NCBI GenBank assembly: GCA_948330435.1 | Contig: CAOJBY010000005.1 | Location: 92,342 to 156,341 of the forward strand | Direction of reading: 5' to 3' | DNA: 64,000 bases | Source: an uncultured Lachnoclostridium sp. | GTDB lineage: Bacteria; Bacillota; Clostridia; Lachnospirales; Lachnospiraceae | Part shown: positions 27,445 through 35,143 of the stretch, in pieces | Layout: the number at the start of each line of letters is the position of its first letter | Numbering within the stretch: the first letter of the stretch is position 1 | The notes under the pieces: model-generated | Told to the model about the DNA's origin: nothing | What the model saw: only the letters and a program-made list of their open reading frames with translations | Database searches by the model: none | Program-made: the position numbers and the translations under genes

Positions 27445-27459
27445 TGGTATAGTATACCA
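27445..27459 (-). promoter_or_regulatory. 15-bp palindrome overlapping a -10 element upstream of the M16 peptidase
   Basis: TGGTATA-G-TATACCA is perfectly symmetric and contains a TATACT -10 on the minus strand about 75 bp before the peptidase ATG. The -35 is weak (TTTTAA). It looks like an operator; the regulator is unknown. Confidence 0.5.
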
Positions 27460-27531
27460 CCTTTTCCCATGGTTTAAAAGAAAAATTTCATTCTTGTTTT
27501 CTACAATCAATTATCTTGATAAAAATCTTCA

Positions 27532-27576
27532 AAAAAATACCGGAAAATCCGCATAAACAAGATTTCCCGGCATTCA
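27532..27576 (-). terminator. Terminator after ptsH
   Basis: Minus strand stem of about 10 bp (CCGGGAAATC / GATTTTCCGG) followed by TATTTTTTT, 22 bp after the HPr stop. Confidence 0.85.
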
Positions 27577-27597
27577 TTCTAACTCGCTAAACTAATT

Positions 27598-27855
27598 TTA
27601 CAGATTCTCCTTGAAGAAAGCCTCGATTGCTGCTGCTGCCGCATCCTCATCCTCACCGTCAACAGTTACCGTAAGCTCAACACCCTTCTTAACGCCCATG
27701 GACATAACAGCCATGATTCTCTTGGCATCCGCTTTCTTAGCACCGCTGTCCAGAGTAACTGCACTCTTATACTTTGCAGCTTCCTTTACCAACAGTCCTG
27801 CAGGTCTTGCGTGAAGTCCCAACTCATCCTGGATTACATACTTAAACTCTTTCAT
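27598..27855 (-). CDS. ptsH: Phosphocarrier protein HPr
   Basis: An 85-residue HPr of the PEP:sugar phosphotransferase system. The active-site segment LGLHARPAGLLV holds His15. The regulatory region around Ser46 reads AKRIMAVMSMGVKKG, where HPr kinase normally phosphorylates the serine. It follows ptsI by about 117 bp, the reverse of the common ptsH-ptsI order. Confidence 0.97.
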   Translation of the reverse strand: MKEFKYVIQDELGLHARPAGLLVKEAAKYKSAVTLDSGAKKADAKRIMAVMSMGVKKGVELTVTVDGEDEDAAAAAIEAFFKENL

Positions 27856-27972
27856 TTTTCTGTCTCTCCTTTATGTTTATTCATATTTTACAACTGTCCG
27901 GTACAGCCATTGCCGCAGCCAACTTAACGAAACTAAGTTCCTGACCGCCCCGAACAATTATTCACAGATTAA

Positions 27973-29592
27973 TTATTCCGCATCACGAATCTTCTTACGC
28001 AGTTCCAGGGTAAATACGGGAGATACGGAAAGCTCGTCAATCCCCATCTGCAGGAACCGGCGTGTCAATTCCATGTCTGCTCCCAACTCACCGCAGATTC
28101 CGCACCATGCACCATGCTCATGGGCACACTCGATAGTTCTCTGGATCATCCGGAGCACTGCCTCATGATGAGGATCATAGATATTGTCCAGAGACTGGTT
28201 CTGACGGTCAATCGCCAGAGTATACTGCGTCAGATCGTTAGTTCCGATACTGAAGAAATCCACCTCCTGAGCCAGCATATCTGCAATCATAACCGCCGCC
28301 GGTGTCTCCACCATGATACCAAGCTCCACATCGCCAAAAGGAATATCCGCTTTTGTCAGCTCAGCCTTTACTTCCTCCACGATAGCCTTAATCCGCTTTA
28401 CCTCATCCACGGAAATAATCATGGGGAACATAATGGAAGCCGTTCCATAAGCACTTGCCCGGAAAATCGCACGAAGCTGGGTCTTAAATACCTCTGTCCG
28501 TTCCAGACAGATACGGATAGCCCGGAATCCCATAGCCGGATTCTCTTCCTTGGGAATCTTAAAGTAATCCGCCTGCTTGTCAGCTCCGATATCCAGAGTA
28601 CGGATAATAACCTTTTTGCCATTCATCTTGGAGATTACATTCTTATATACATTGAACTGCTCTTCCTCTGTGGGATAATCATCTCTTCCCAGATACAGGA
28701 ACTCGCTCCGGAACAGGCCGATCCCTTCCGAATCATTCTCCAGAACAGAATCCACATCCTCCTCACTCCCGATGTTGGCATAGAGGTGTACCACCTTGCC
28801 ACTCTTGGTCACGGTTGGAAGTCCCTTTAAGCTCTGAAGCAGCAGCTTGCGCTCTTCCTCACGCTTTTTCTTCTCCTGCATAACGGCCAGCGTTACCTCA
28901 TCCGGATCAATGTGGATCTCTCCGGTAAATCCATCCACAACAGCCATCTTTCCGTTCAGGTCCGTGTTAAGCTCAATGTCGGTAGTTACCAGACACGGAA
29001 TATTCATCATACGTGCCAGAATCGCCGTATGGGAATTAGCAGACCCTTTCTGAGTTACCAGTGCCAGAATCTTATCCTTTTCAAACTGTACCGTCTCGCT
29101 GGGTGCCAGATCCTCCGCCACAATAATCACCGGCTCCGGCATAGCCTCCGCACTAACCTGAGTACCGCTTAAGATAGCAATCAAACGGCCGGAGATATCA
29201 TTGATATCCGCAGCACGTCCTCTCATGTAATCGTCATCCATGCTCAGGAAAATAGCAGCACACTGCTCGCCGGTCACGAATACGGCATACTCCGCATTGA
29301 CCTTATCCTGCTCGATCATGCCTGTAATGCCTTCTACGAAGTCCAAATCCTCCAGCAGCATCTGATGAGCCTCAAAAATCTCTGCCTCTGCCTCTCCCAC
29401 GTCCCGCATGGTCTTCTCTTTCAGCATCGCCAACTGTCCTGCTGCTTTCTCCTTTGCTGCCATGTAGCGCTCAATCTCTGCCTGCGGATCCTCAATGGCT
29501 CTCTTTTCCACTACCTGTGTCGCCTTTTTGTACACGAACACCTTTCCGATTGCCACTCCGGCAAATACGCTTTTGCCCTGACGTGTTTCCAT
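27973..29592 (-). CDS. ptsI: Phosphoenolpyruvate--protein phosphotransferase (enzyme I)
   Basis: A 539-residue enzyme I that transfers phosphate from PEP to HPr. The start METRQGKSVFAG at 29592 has GGGAGG at good distance; two further ATG codons just upstream lie on or too near that site. The phosphohistidine is in GSANSHTAILARMMNIP, the barrel has the FFSIGTNDLTQYTLAIDR loop, and the catalytic Cys is in WCGICGELGAD. It heads the ptsI-ptsH operon. Confidence 0.97.
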   Translation of the reverse strand: METRQGKSVFAGVAIGKVFVYKKATQVVEKRAIEDPQAEIERYMAAKEKAAGQLAMLKEKTMRDVGEAEAEIFEAHQMLLEDLDFVEGITGMIEQDKVNAEYAVFVTGEQCAAIFLSMDDDYMRGRAADINDISGRLIAILSGTQVSAEAMPEPVIIVAEDLAPSETVQFEKDKILALVTQKGSANSHTAILARMMNIPCLVTTDIELNTDLNGKMAVVDGFTGEIHIDPDEVTLAVMQEKKKREEERKLLLQSLKGLPTVTKSGKVVHLYANIGSEEDVDSVLENDSEGIGLFRSEFLYLGRDDYPTEEEQFNVYKNVISKMNGKKVIIRTLDIGADKQADYFKIPKEENPAMGFRAIRICLERTEVFKTQLRAIFRASAYGTASIMFPMIISVDEVKRIKAIVEEVKAELTKADIPFGDVELGIMVETPAAVMIADMLAQEVDFFSIGTNDLTQYTLAIDRQNQSLDNIYDPHHEAVLRMIQRTIECAHEHGAWCGICGELGADMELTRRFLQMGIDELSVSPVFTLELRKKIRDAE

Positions 29593-29652
29593 AGAATTCA
29601 TACCTCCCATTTTAGTTCCGTAATATTCGGTAAATGAATTTTACCTTTAGTA

Positions 29653-29699
29653 TACCCTCAGCATACAGAGACATGTATATCTCCTGCATATTGAGGGTA
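29653..29699 (-). promoter_or_regulatory. Leader hairpin of ptsI
   Basis: A long imperfect inverted repeat whose ends are TACCCTCA and TGAGGGTA lies between the ptsI promoter and start codon. It has no T-run, so it is not a simple terminator. TACCCTCA recurs in two other leaders in this window. Confidence 0.6.
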
Positions 29700-29716
29700 A
29701 CACTTGAATTGTAAAT

Positions 29717-29745
29717 AGTATACTAGTTTTTACCACAAAAGTCAA
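29717..29745 (-). promoter_or_regulatory. Sigma-A promoter of ptsI-ptsH
   Basis: Minus strand TTGACT (29745-29740), 17-base spacer, TATACT (29722-29717), giving a leader of about 115 bases. Confidence 0.8.
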
Positions 29746-29824
29746 TGGCATTTGGGACTTATGACCACCGTCGCTTTAAATTAAAAAAGCAAAATTTGAA
29801 ATATTATACCTGCTCTTTGGGTAT

Positions 29825-29871
29825 AAAAAAGGAGTTTTTACAAAACAATATTTTGCAAAAAACTCCTTTTT
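29825..29871 (-). terminator. Terminator after nagB
   Basis: AAAAAGGAGTTTTT and AAAAACTCCTTTTT form a long A/T-flanked stem just after the nagB stop. The symmetric form could stop both strands. Confidence 0.85.
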
Positions 29872-29888
29872 CTTACATTTGTCTGATA

Positions 29889-30620
29889 TTATCTCTTAAC
29901 CTTAGACAAAGCCGCCGGATCCGCAATCACAGTCACATCCGGATGGAACTGAATGATAGAAGCCGGAACCTGAGGTGTTACCTCTCCACAGAGAGCAGCA
30001 GCCGTAATATCCGCCTTGTCCTCGCCGCTGATAATCATCAGAAGCTTTCTGGCACGCATAATGGTTCCGATTCCCATGGTATAAGCCTGACGTGGCACCT
30101 CGTCTGCGGAAGCAAAGAAACGCTTGTTGGCCTCAATGGTCATCTCTGTCAGATCCACGCAGTGGGTATCGCCGTCAAAAAAGCTATTTGGCTCGTTAAA
30201 GCCAATATGTCCGTCATGTCCGATTCCCAGAAGCTGAATATCTACACCACCTAATGAACGAATCAGTTCTTCATAACGCTGACTTTCTTTTGCCGGATCT
30301 GGCTGTGTACCGTCGGGCACATGTGTACGTGAGGGATCAATATTGATTCTGCTGTACAGATGCTTATTCATAAAGTAATAGTAACTCTGATCGTTGTCAT
30401 GATTAAGTCCACGATATTCATCCAGATTCACGGTAGCAGCTTTGGAGAAATCCAAATCCCCGCTTTTGCACCACTCTGCCAGACAGTCATAGGTTCCGAT
30501 CGGTGTGGAACCTGTAGCCAGTCCCAATACACTCTCTGGCTTCAAGGTTACCTGTGCCGCCAAAATATGCGCTGCCTTTTTGCTCATGTCCTGATAGTCT
30601 TTTGCTTCAATAATTCTCAT
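29889..30620 (-). CDS. nagB: Glucosamine-6-phosphate deaminase
   Basis: A 243-residue enzyme turning glucosamine 6-phosphate into fructose 6-phosphate and ammonia. Visible are the phosphate loop GLATGSTPIGTY, the catalytic NLDEYRGL segment, GVDIQLLGIGHDGHIGFNEP with the ring-opening His, and the C-terminal RARKLLMIISG. The start overlaps the rpoZ stop by 4 bp, so a catabolic gene ends an information-processing operon. Confidence 0.97.
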   Translation of the reverse strand: MRIIEAKDYQDMSKKAAHILAAQVTLKPESVLGLATGSTPIGTYDCLAEWCKSGDLDFSKAATVNLDEYRGLNHDNDQSYYYFMNKHLYSRINIDPSRTHVPDGTQPDPAKESQRYEELIRSLGGVDIQLLGIGHDGHIGFNEPNSFFDGDTHCVDLTEMTIEANKRFFASADEVPRQAYTMGIGTIMRARKLLMIISGEDKADITAAALCGEVTPQVPASIIQFHPDVTVIADPAALSKVKR

Positions 30621-30961
30621 ATATTTTCCTCCTGAATAATATTTTGCTCATCACTCTTTCCACTTTCTGCTGCTTCTGCCTCCAAAACAGACTCCTGGAC
30701 AACTTCCGCCTGCTCCTGTAAGTCTTCCACATCTTCTTCAGAAACGATCTTTACCTGCCCACTTTCCAGTTCCTGAATCGCCATAGAAAGAGGTTTCTTT
30801 CCGTTTCCCGGCACTAAGGGCTGCTCTCCTGCAATAATCTGACGGGCACGCTTGGAAGTTGCCAATACGATGGAATAGCGGCTGTTCACTACGGGAGTTT
30901 CTCCCTCCTCCACACCACTGTTTACAACTTTCATTAAATCTGTATATGATGGATGTAACAT
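30617..30961 (-). CDS. rpoZ: RNA polymerase omega subunit
   Basis: About 114 residues. The ATG at 30961 (MLHPSYTDLMKVVN) is chosen over an upstream TTG because AAAGGACAAGGTG precedes it. The omega core SRYSIVLATSKRARQI and KPLSMAIQEL is clear. The C-terminus has an acidic low-complexity tail rich in E, A and Q. It lies after gmk as in other Firmicutes. Confidence 0.93.
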   Translation of the reverse strand: MLHPSYTDLMKVVNSGVEEGETPVVNSRYSIVLATSKRARQIIAGEQPLVPGNGKKPLSMAIQELESGQVKIVSEEDVEDLQEQAEVVQESVLEAEAAESGKSDEQNIIQEENI

Positions 30962-30998
30962 GAAATCACCTTGTCCTTTCAAACTGTTTTATTTGGTA

Positions 30999-31625
30999 TT
31001 ATTTTGAAAATGCTTTCAGTTCTCTGCGAATATTCTCTATTCGCTCCTCACATCGGGATGTCCGGCTATGTTCGCACTGAACAATCTGATGTACATATTC
31101 CACACAGGCATCCAGATCATCGTTAATTACAAAATAGTCGTAATCCTCAATCCCTTCCGCCTCTTGTACCGCCCTGCCAAGGCGGCTCTCAATCACCTCC
31201 GGACTCTCAGTTCCCCGTTTTGTCAGACGGTGCTTTAACTCCTCTGCACTGGGAGGCGATACGAAAAGTAACACGGTATCCGGAAACTGCTCTTTCACCT
31301 TTCTTGCCCCCTGTATCTCAATCTCCAGAATCACATCCCGGCCCTCCGAAAGCTTCTGCTCCACATAGGCTTTGGGTGTTCCATAGTAATTCCCCACATA
31401 GCAGGCATACTCAATAAGCTTGCTTTCTGCTATCATCTGTTCAAATTCTTCTCTGGTTTTAAAGAAGTACTCTCTTCCCTCTGCTTCCCCTTCTCTGGGG
31501 CTCCGGGTAGTTGCAGACACGGAAAGAGCATAATTCCCATACCGGTGAAGTAGTTCTTTCATCAGAGTTCCTTTTCCAGCCCCGGAAAACCCAGAGACCA
31601 CCAGTAATATTCCTCTCTTTTCCAT
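30999..31625 (-). CDS. gmk: Guanylate kinase
   Basis: A 208-residue enzyme phosphorylating GMP to GDP. The P-loop is GFSGAGKGTLM, the GMP-binding block TTRSPREGEAEGREYFF and the lid segment TKRGTESPEVIESRL are present. It is 9 bp after yicC and 37 bp before rpoZ. Confidence 0.97.
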   Translation of the reverse strand: MEKRGILLVVSGFSGAGKGTLMKELLHRYGNYALSVSATTRSPREGEAEGREYFFKTREEFEQMIAESKLIEYACYVGNYYGTPKAYVEQKLSEGRDVILEIEIQGARKVKEQFPDTVLLFVSPPSAEELKHRLTKRGTESPEVIESRLGRAVQEAEGIEDYDYFVINDDLDACVEYVHQIVQCEHSRTSRCEERIENIRRELKAFSK

Positions 31626-31634
31626 ACGCTCCCT

Positions 31635-32513
31635 CTACTCGATATTCTGAATCTGTTCCCGTACCTTTTCAATTCCCGTCTTTAATTCAATGGCCCGATT
31701 GGAAACCTCCAGATCATTTGCCTTGGACAAAATGGTATTGGCCTCCCGGTTCATCTCCTGAGCAATGAAATCCAGCTTACGCCCTACACTGTCCTTCTCC
31801 TGAAGAACCGCCTTTGTATGCTCAATGTGGCTTCGCAGGCGTACCAATTCCTCATCCACGCAGATCTTGTCTGCAAAAATGATTACCTCCGTAGCCAGAC
31901 GGCTTTCCTCAATCTGTGCGTCAGCAAGCAGCTCCTGTATCTTGTCCATAAGCTTCTTGCGATATTCCGCTACAATCTGTGGGGATCGCTCCTCTATAAA
32001 GGCCACATGCTCCAGCATCTCATCAAGCTTATCGAGCAGATCTTTCTTTAGATTCTCACCCTCTTTGGAGCGTGTCTCTACCATCTGTACACAGGCTCCT
32101 TTTAGGGCTTCCTCCAGAATCTTCCATAACTCCTCCTCGTTATCCTGGGCTTCCTCCATTACAAGGACCTCCGGATAACGGGAAAGGGCACCCGCCTTTA
32201 CATCATTCTCCAAACCGAATTCCTCTGACATCTGATTAAGATAACTCAGGTATTCTGTTGCAAGCTCCCGGTTATACTTTAGAACTCCCTTCGTCTCGGA
32301 AAGATCCTCACAGGTAATAAAAAGATCTACCTTTCCTCTTTGAAGATAGGTTTTCAAAAGGCTGCGGATAGCTGATTCAAAAAAGTTCAGCTTCTTTGGC
32401 ATCTTAATGTTTACATCCAGATACCGATGATTCACGGACTTCATCTCTACTGTCATTTTCCGGTCGCCCTCGGATACCTCACAGCGGCCGAAGCCTGTCA
32501 TGCTCTTTACCAT
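31635..32513 (-). CDS. YicC/YloC family endoribonuclease
   Basis: A 292-residue YicC-type protein starting MVKSMTGFGRCEV, with the family block NHRYLDVNIKMPKKL and the C-terminal signature GRKLDFIAQEMNREANTILSKAND. Family members are recently described endoribonucleases. The remA gene that commonly lies between this gene and gmk in Firmicutes is missing here (only 9 bp). Confidence 0.95.
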   Translation of the reverse strand: MVKSMTGFGRCEVSEGDRKMTVEMKSVNHRYLDVNIKMPKKLNFFESAIRSLLKTYLQRGKVDLFITCEDLSETKGVLKYNRELATEYLSYLNQMSEEFGLENDVKAGALSRYPEVLVMEEAQDNEEELWKILEEALKGACVQMVETRSKEGENLKKDLLDKLDEMLEHVAFIEERSPQIVAEYRKKLMDKIQELLADAQIEESRLATEVIIFADKICVDEELVRLRSHIEHTKAVLQEKDSVGRKLDFIAQEMNREANTILSKANDLEVSNRAIELKTGIEKVREQIQNIE

Positions 32514-32550
32514 AGTGGTTTCTCCCCTGTACGCTGCTCATTTGGATTTT

Positions 32551-32579
32551 ATTATAGTTGAAATGGAGACTTGCGTCAA
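32551..32579 (-). promoter_or_regulatory. Sigma-A promoter of yicC-gmk-rpoZ-nagB
   Basis: Minus strand TTGACG (32579-32574), 17 bases, TATAAT (32556-32551), about 38 bp before the yicC ATG. Confidence 0.85.
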
Positions 32580-32610
32580 GGTACAGGAACAATATTTTCA
32601 AAAAGCAGTT

Positions 32611-32712
32611 CAGATGGCAGGAGAGGGAGTGTTGGGGGGGTGTTGTGGTTGGTGTTGCAAATTGGACAACACCCTGTGTCCTATCCCCCAACACTCCCTC
32701 TCCTGCCATCTG
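32611..32712. repeat. 28-bp perfect inverted repeat with a nested hairpin
   Basis: The arms 32611-32638 and 32685-32712 are perfectly complementary over 28 bp, beginning CAGATGGCAGGAGAGGG. The 46-bp centre contains a second pair, GGTGTTG (32651-32657) and CAACACC (32667-32673). On the minus strand it lies 10 bp after the amidase stop and is followed by CTTTTTG, so it may end that transcript. The size and G/C runs are unlike the other terminators here. Confidence 0.9.
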
Positions 32713-32721
32713 GGCGTTACG

Positions 32722-34173
32722 TTAAAAGTGAATTGGCTCTACTTCTTCTGTAATGGCTTCCATCTGATATTCCGGAAACTGGTCCAGAAGTTCTTCCAGA
32801 CACAGCCCAGTCTCTTCCACCACATCATGAGCCAGCATAATTATTTTTTTTCTTCCAAGGGTACTGGATACCGCATTCTGAATCAGGGATTCTGCTTTCG
32901 GATTCTTTACCGCATCCTCCAAACTGGCATTCCAATCATAATACAGATATCCCCTTTGTGTCATTTCTTCGGCAATCTGCTGGTAAACCTGTTTATTATA
33001 ACCATTAATGCTGCCGCCCGGAAAACGGAAAAGCTTTACTTCCACCCCCGTTGCTTCTCTTACAACCTCCTGTGCTTTCTCAAAGTCTGCAATATAACTG
33101 TCCACGCTGGCATAGAGTGCGTTATAGTCATGGCTATAACAGTGAATCCCTATGGTATGGCCTTCATCCACAATTCTTTTTGCCATCTCCGGATGCTTCT
33201 CTACATTTTCTCCCACCAGAAAGAACGTGGCTTTTATGTTCCTGGCTTTTAAAATATCAAGCACTCTGGCTGTATTTTCTTCTGTAGGGCCATCGTCAAA
33301 GGTCAGATACATAGTTTTGGGATTAAGATAGGCATCAATGCCTGCGGCAATTCCGTCTCCCAGCCGTTCCTGATATTCCGCAGCTGCAAGTTTATCGCAC
33401 TCTGCCTTATTGGACAGAAAGCCGGTCTCAATCAGACAGGAGGGCATTGTGCATTCCCGAATCACATAAAGTTCCTCATTTTCTACCAGTTCACGGGACT
33501 TGGCACCTGTATTTTGAACTGCATATTTTTGAATGATTCGGGAAAGACGTTCGCTTTCTTCCCCCTGGTTCTGTCTGCTGTACCAGACCTCAATTCCGTC
33601 TGCATTTGCCTCCTGGCTGGAATTTTGATGAATGCTTATATAAAGATCAGCCCCTGTCTCATTGGCTGTTTTTGCTCTGTCCTCCAGGGTAAGTTCCATA
33701 TCCTGGTTCCGTGTAAGCTTCACCTGATAACCTTTCTCTAATAGCTTTCTCTGTATTTCAAGGGCAATTCGAAGATTAACCTCTTTTTCCTCCACACCAT
33801 CTCTTGCGCAGCCCTCATCTTCTCCTCCATGTCCCGGATCCAGGACAATCAGAATATCTCCCGGTTCTTTTTCCAGTGTTCCCAAGGGAATACTGGGTAT
33901 TTCCGCCTGCTCTTTCTGGGGCAATAGTGTCAGCTTTGTTGAGGCACCTCCTGTTACAGCAGCTTCGGATGTCTGACTCATAGCAGCTTTTACTTGATCG
34001 ATTCGTCCTGCCAAAGGATTGACCGAAACAATCCCAATAACGGCAGCAAGCAAAAACATCGCAATATTTTTTCCTGTTCTGCCTATTGACTTTTCCCTCC
34101 ACTCAATACAATCACTATATGCTCCAGCATATTCTATATACAAGTCCGACGTGTACAGACCAGATTTTCTCAT
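32722..34173 (-). CDS. Membrane-anchored N-acetylmuramoyl-L-alanine amidase fused to a polysaccharide deacetylase
   Basis: About 483 residues. ATG 34173 follows AAGGGGGT; the frame extends upstream only from a TTG. A TM helix (about 33-52) anchors it outside. An Amidase_3 domain follows with zinc ligands in VLDPGHGGEDEG, the EVNLRIALEI glutamate, SIHQNSSQ, and catalytic Glu in CLIETGFLSN. The C-terminal NodB-type deacetylase has TFDDGPTEE, IGIHCYSHDYNAL (HxxxH), RFPGGS and YDWNAS. All key residues are kept, so both activities on peptidoglycan are expected. Confidence 0.93.
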   Translation of the reverse strand: MRKSGLYTSDLYIEYAGAYSDCIEWREKSIGRTGKNIAMFLLAAVIGIVSVNPLAGRIDQVKAAMSQTSEAAVTGGASTKLTLLPQKEQAEIPSIPLGTLEKEPGDILIVLDPGHGGEDEGCARDGVEEKEVNLRIALEIQRKLLEKGYQVKLTRNQDMELTLEDRAKTANETGADLYISIHQNSSQEANADGIEVWYSRQNQGEESERLSRIIQKYAVQNTGAKSRELVENEELYVIRECTMPSCLIETGFLSNKAECDKLAAAEYQERLGDGIAAGIDAYLNPKTMYLTFDDGPTEENTARVLDILKARNIKATFFLVGENVEKHPEMAKRIVDEGHTIGIHCYSHDYNALYASVDSYIADFEKAQEVVREATGVEVKLFRFPGGSINGYNKQVYQQIAEEMTQRGYLYYDWNASLEDAVKNPKAESLIQNAVSSTLGRKKIIMLAHDVVEETGLCLEELLDQFPEYQMEAITEEVEPIHF

Positions 34174-34245
34174 TTGTACTACCCCCTTCTTATACTGCTT
34201 CAACTCTCTATCTACAGCATATTCCAGGGGAACATCAAACTTTCA

Positions 34246-34274
34246 TATTTTTGGCATCATTTTTGCATCTTTTA
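34246..34274. promoter_or_regulatory. 11-bp-phased direct repeat, site A
   Basis: Plus strand TTTTTGGCATC followed by ATTTTTGCATC (GCATC cores 11 bp apart), just upstream of a possible amidase -35 (minus strand TTGATG). A near copy lies at 40380-40407. OmpR-class regulators often bind such repeats, and one is encoded between the sites. Confidence 0.5.
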
Positions 34275-34306
34275 GTGATCTTCATGGACGAAACGAAAGG
34301 GTGTGC

Positions 34307-35143
34307 CTATGTTAATTTTATAAACATCTCATTAATTCCTTCATAAAATCCAATTGTTACAATCGTACTTCTCTCCTCCATCCCTGGAAAACGATATTTT
34401 ACAAAATCTGAGGTGGTCTCCATAAGGGGATTTTCCGAATCGTAAGCTTCTCTTCCTGTAAGTCCCAGATATCCGCCCCAGGCATCCATAATCTGATCTG
34501 GCTCCATCTGTGTCCACAGACTGTCTGTACGGGCATAAAAACTGTAGATTTTTCCGGAATCCGCATCAATATAAGCATCAATCAGCCGGTTACCCTTGTC
34601 CGCATTCTGCTGACTGGTGGAAAGGCTCACCCTCCATACGGCCATATTGTTCTGAGGTTCCAGCACATCAATAGCCGAATAAAGTACCGCCGTATAAGAA
34701 GAGGGATCTACTTCTTTCACCTTTTCTGACAGGATTCCAAGTTCTTTTAAGGTCTCCAGTTCCTGATTGCAGATTGAAAATATCTCCTCATCCGCAATTT
34801 CCTTATCCGAAGGTCCCTGACGGTTTGTCACAAAGGCATAACTCCCCATCAATCCCTCATAGCCTTGAGTAGAGTTATCTGTTTCTGCCCGTGTCACTGC
34901 ACTCAGTTCACTTTCCGGAAGAACTTGGCGGCTCAGACACTCAGACAACAGGTACAACTTTTCGTTACTGCTTAAAGTATAACGATATCCCTGGTATAAG
35001 CCTTCTGTCTCCTCCCGGGTAATTTGATTCAGGATTCCCCGATCCTTATAACGGGCCATCTGCTCCGGTCCCAGTACTGCCGCCAGCAGAATCAATATAG
35101 TCACTGCTATCACTGCCAGATCTTTGGCCTTCTTTTGTTCCAT
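34307..35143 (-). CDS. Membrane-anchored extracytoplasmic protein of unknown function
   Basis: About 278 residues starting MEQKKAKD. An AGGAG lies 10 bases upstream; another ATG 18 bp further up is possible. One N-terminal hydrophobic helix (about 10-27) acts as anchor; the rest faces outward. The C-terminal half, with NMAVWRVSLS and LIDAYIDADSGKIYSFYART, resembles PepSY-like or similar small extracellular folds, but I cannot name the family. It overlaps the kinase gene by about 98 bp in another frame and is last in the two-component operon. Confidence 0.8.
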   Translation of the reverse strand: MEQKKAKDLAVIAVTILILLAAVLGPEQMARYKDRGILNQITREETEGLYQGYRYTLSSNEKLYLLSECLSRQVLPESELSAVTRAETDNSTQGYEGLMGSYAFVTNRQGPSDKEIADEEIFSICNQELETLKELGILSEKVKEVDPSSYTAVLYSAIDVLEPQNNMAVWRVSLSTSQQNADKGNRLIDAYIDADSGKIYSFYARTDSLWTQMEPDQIMDAWGGYLGLTGREAYDSENPLMETTSDFVKYRFPGMEERSTIVTIGFYEGINEMFIKLT

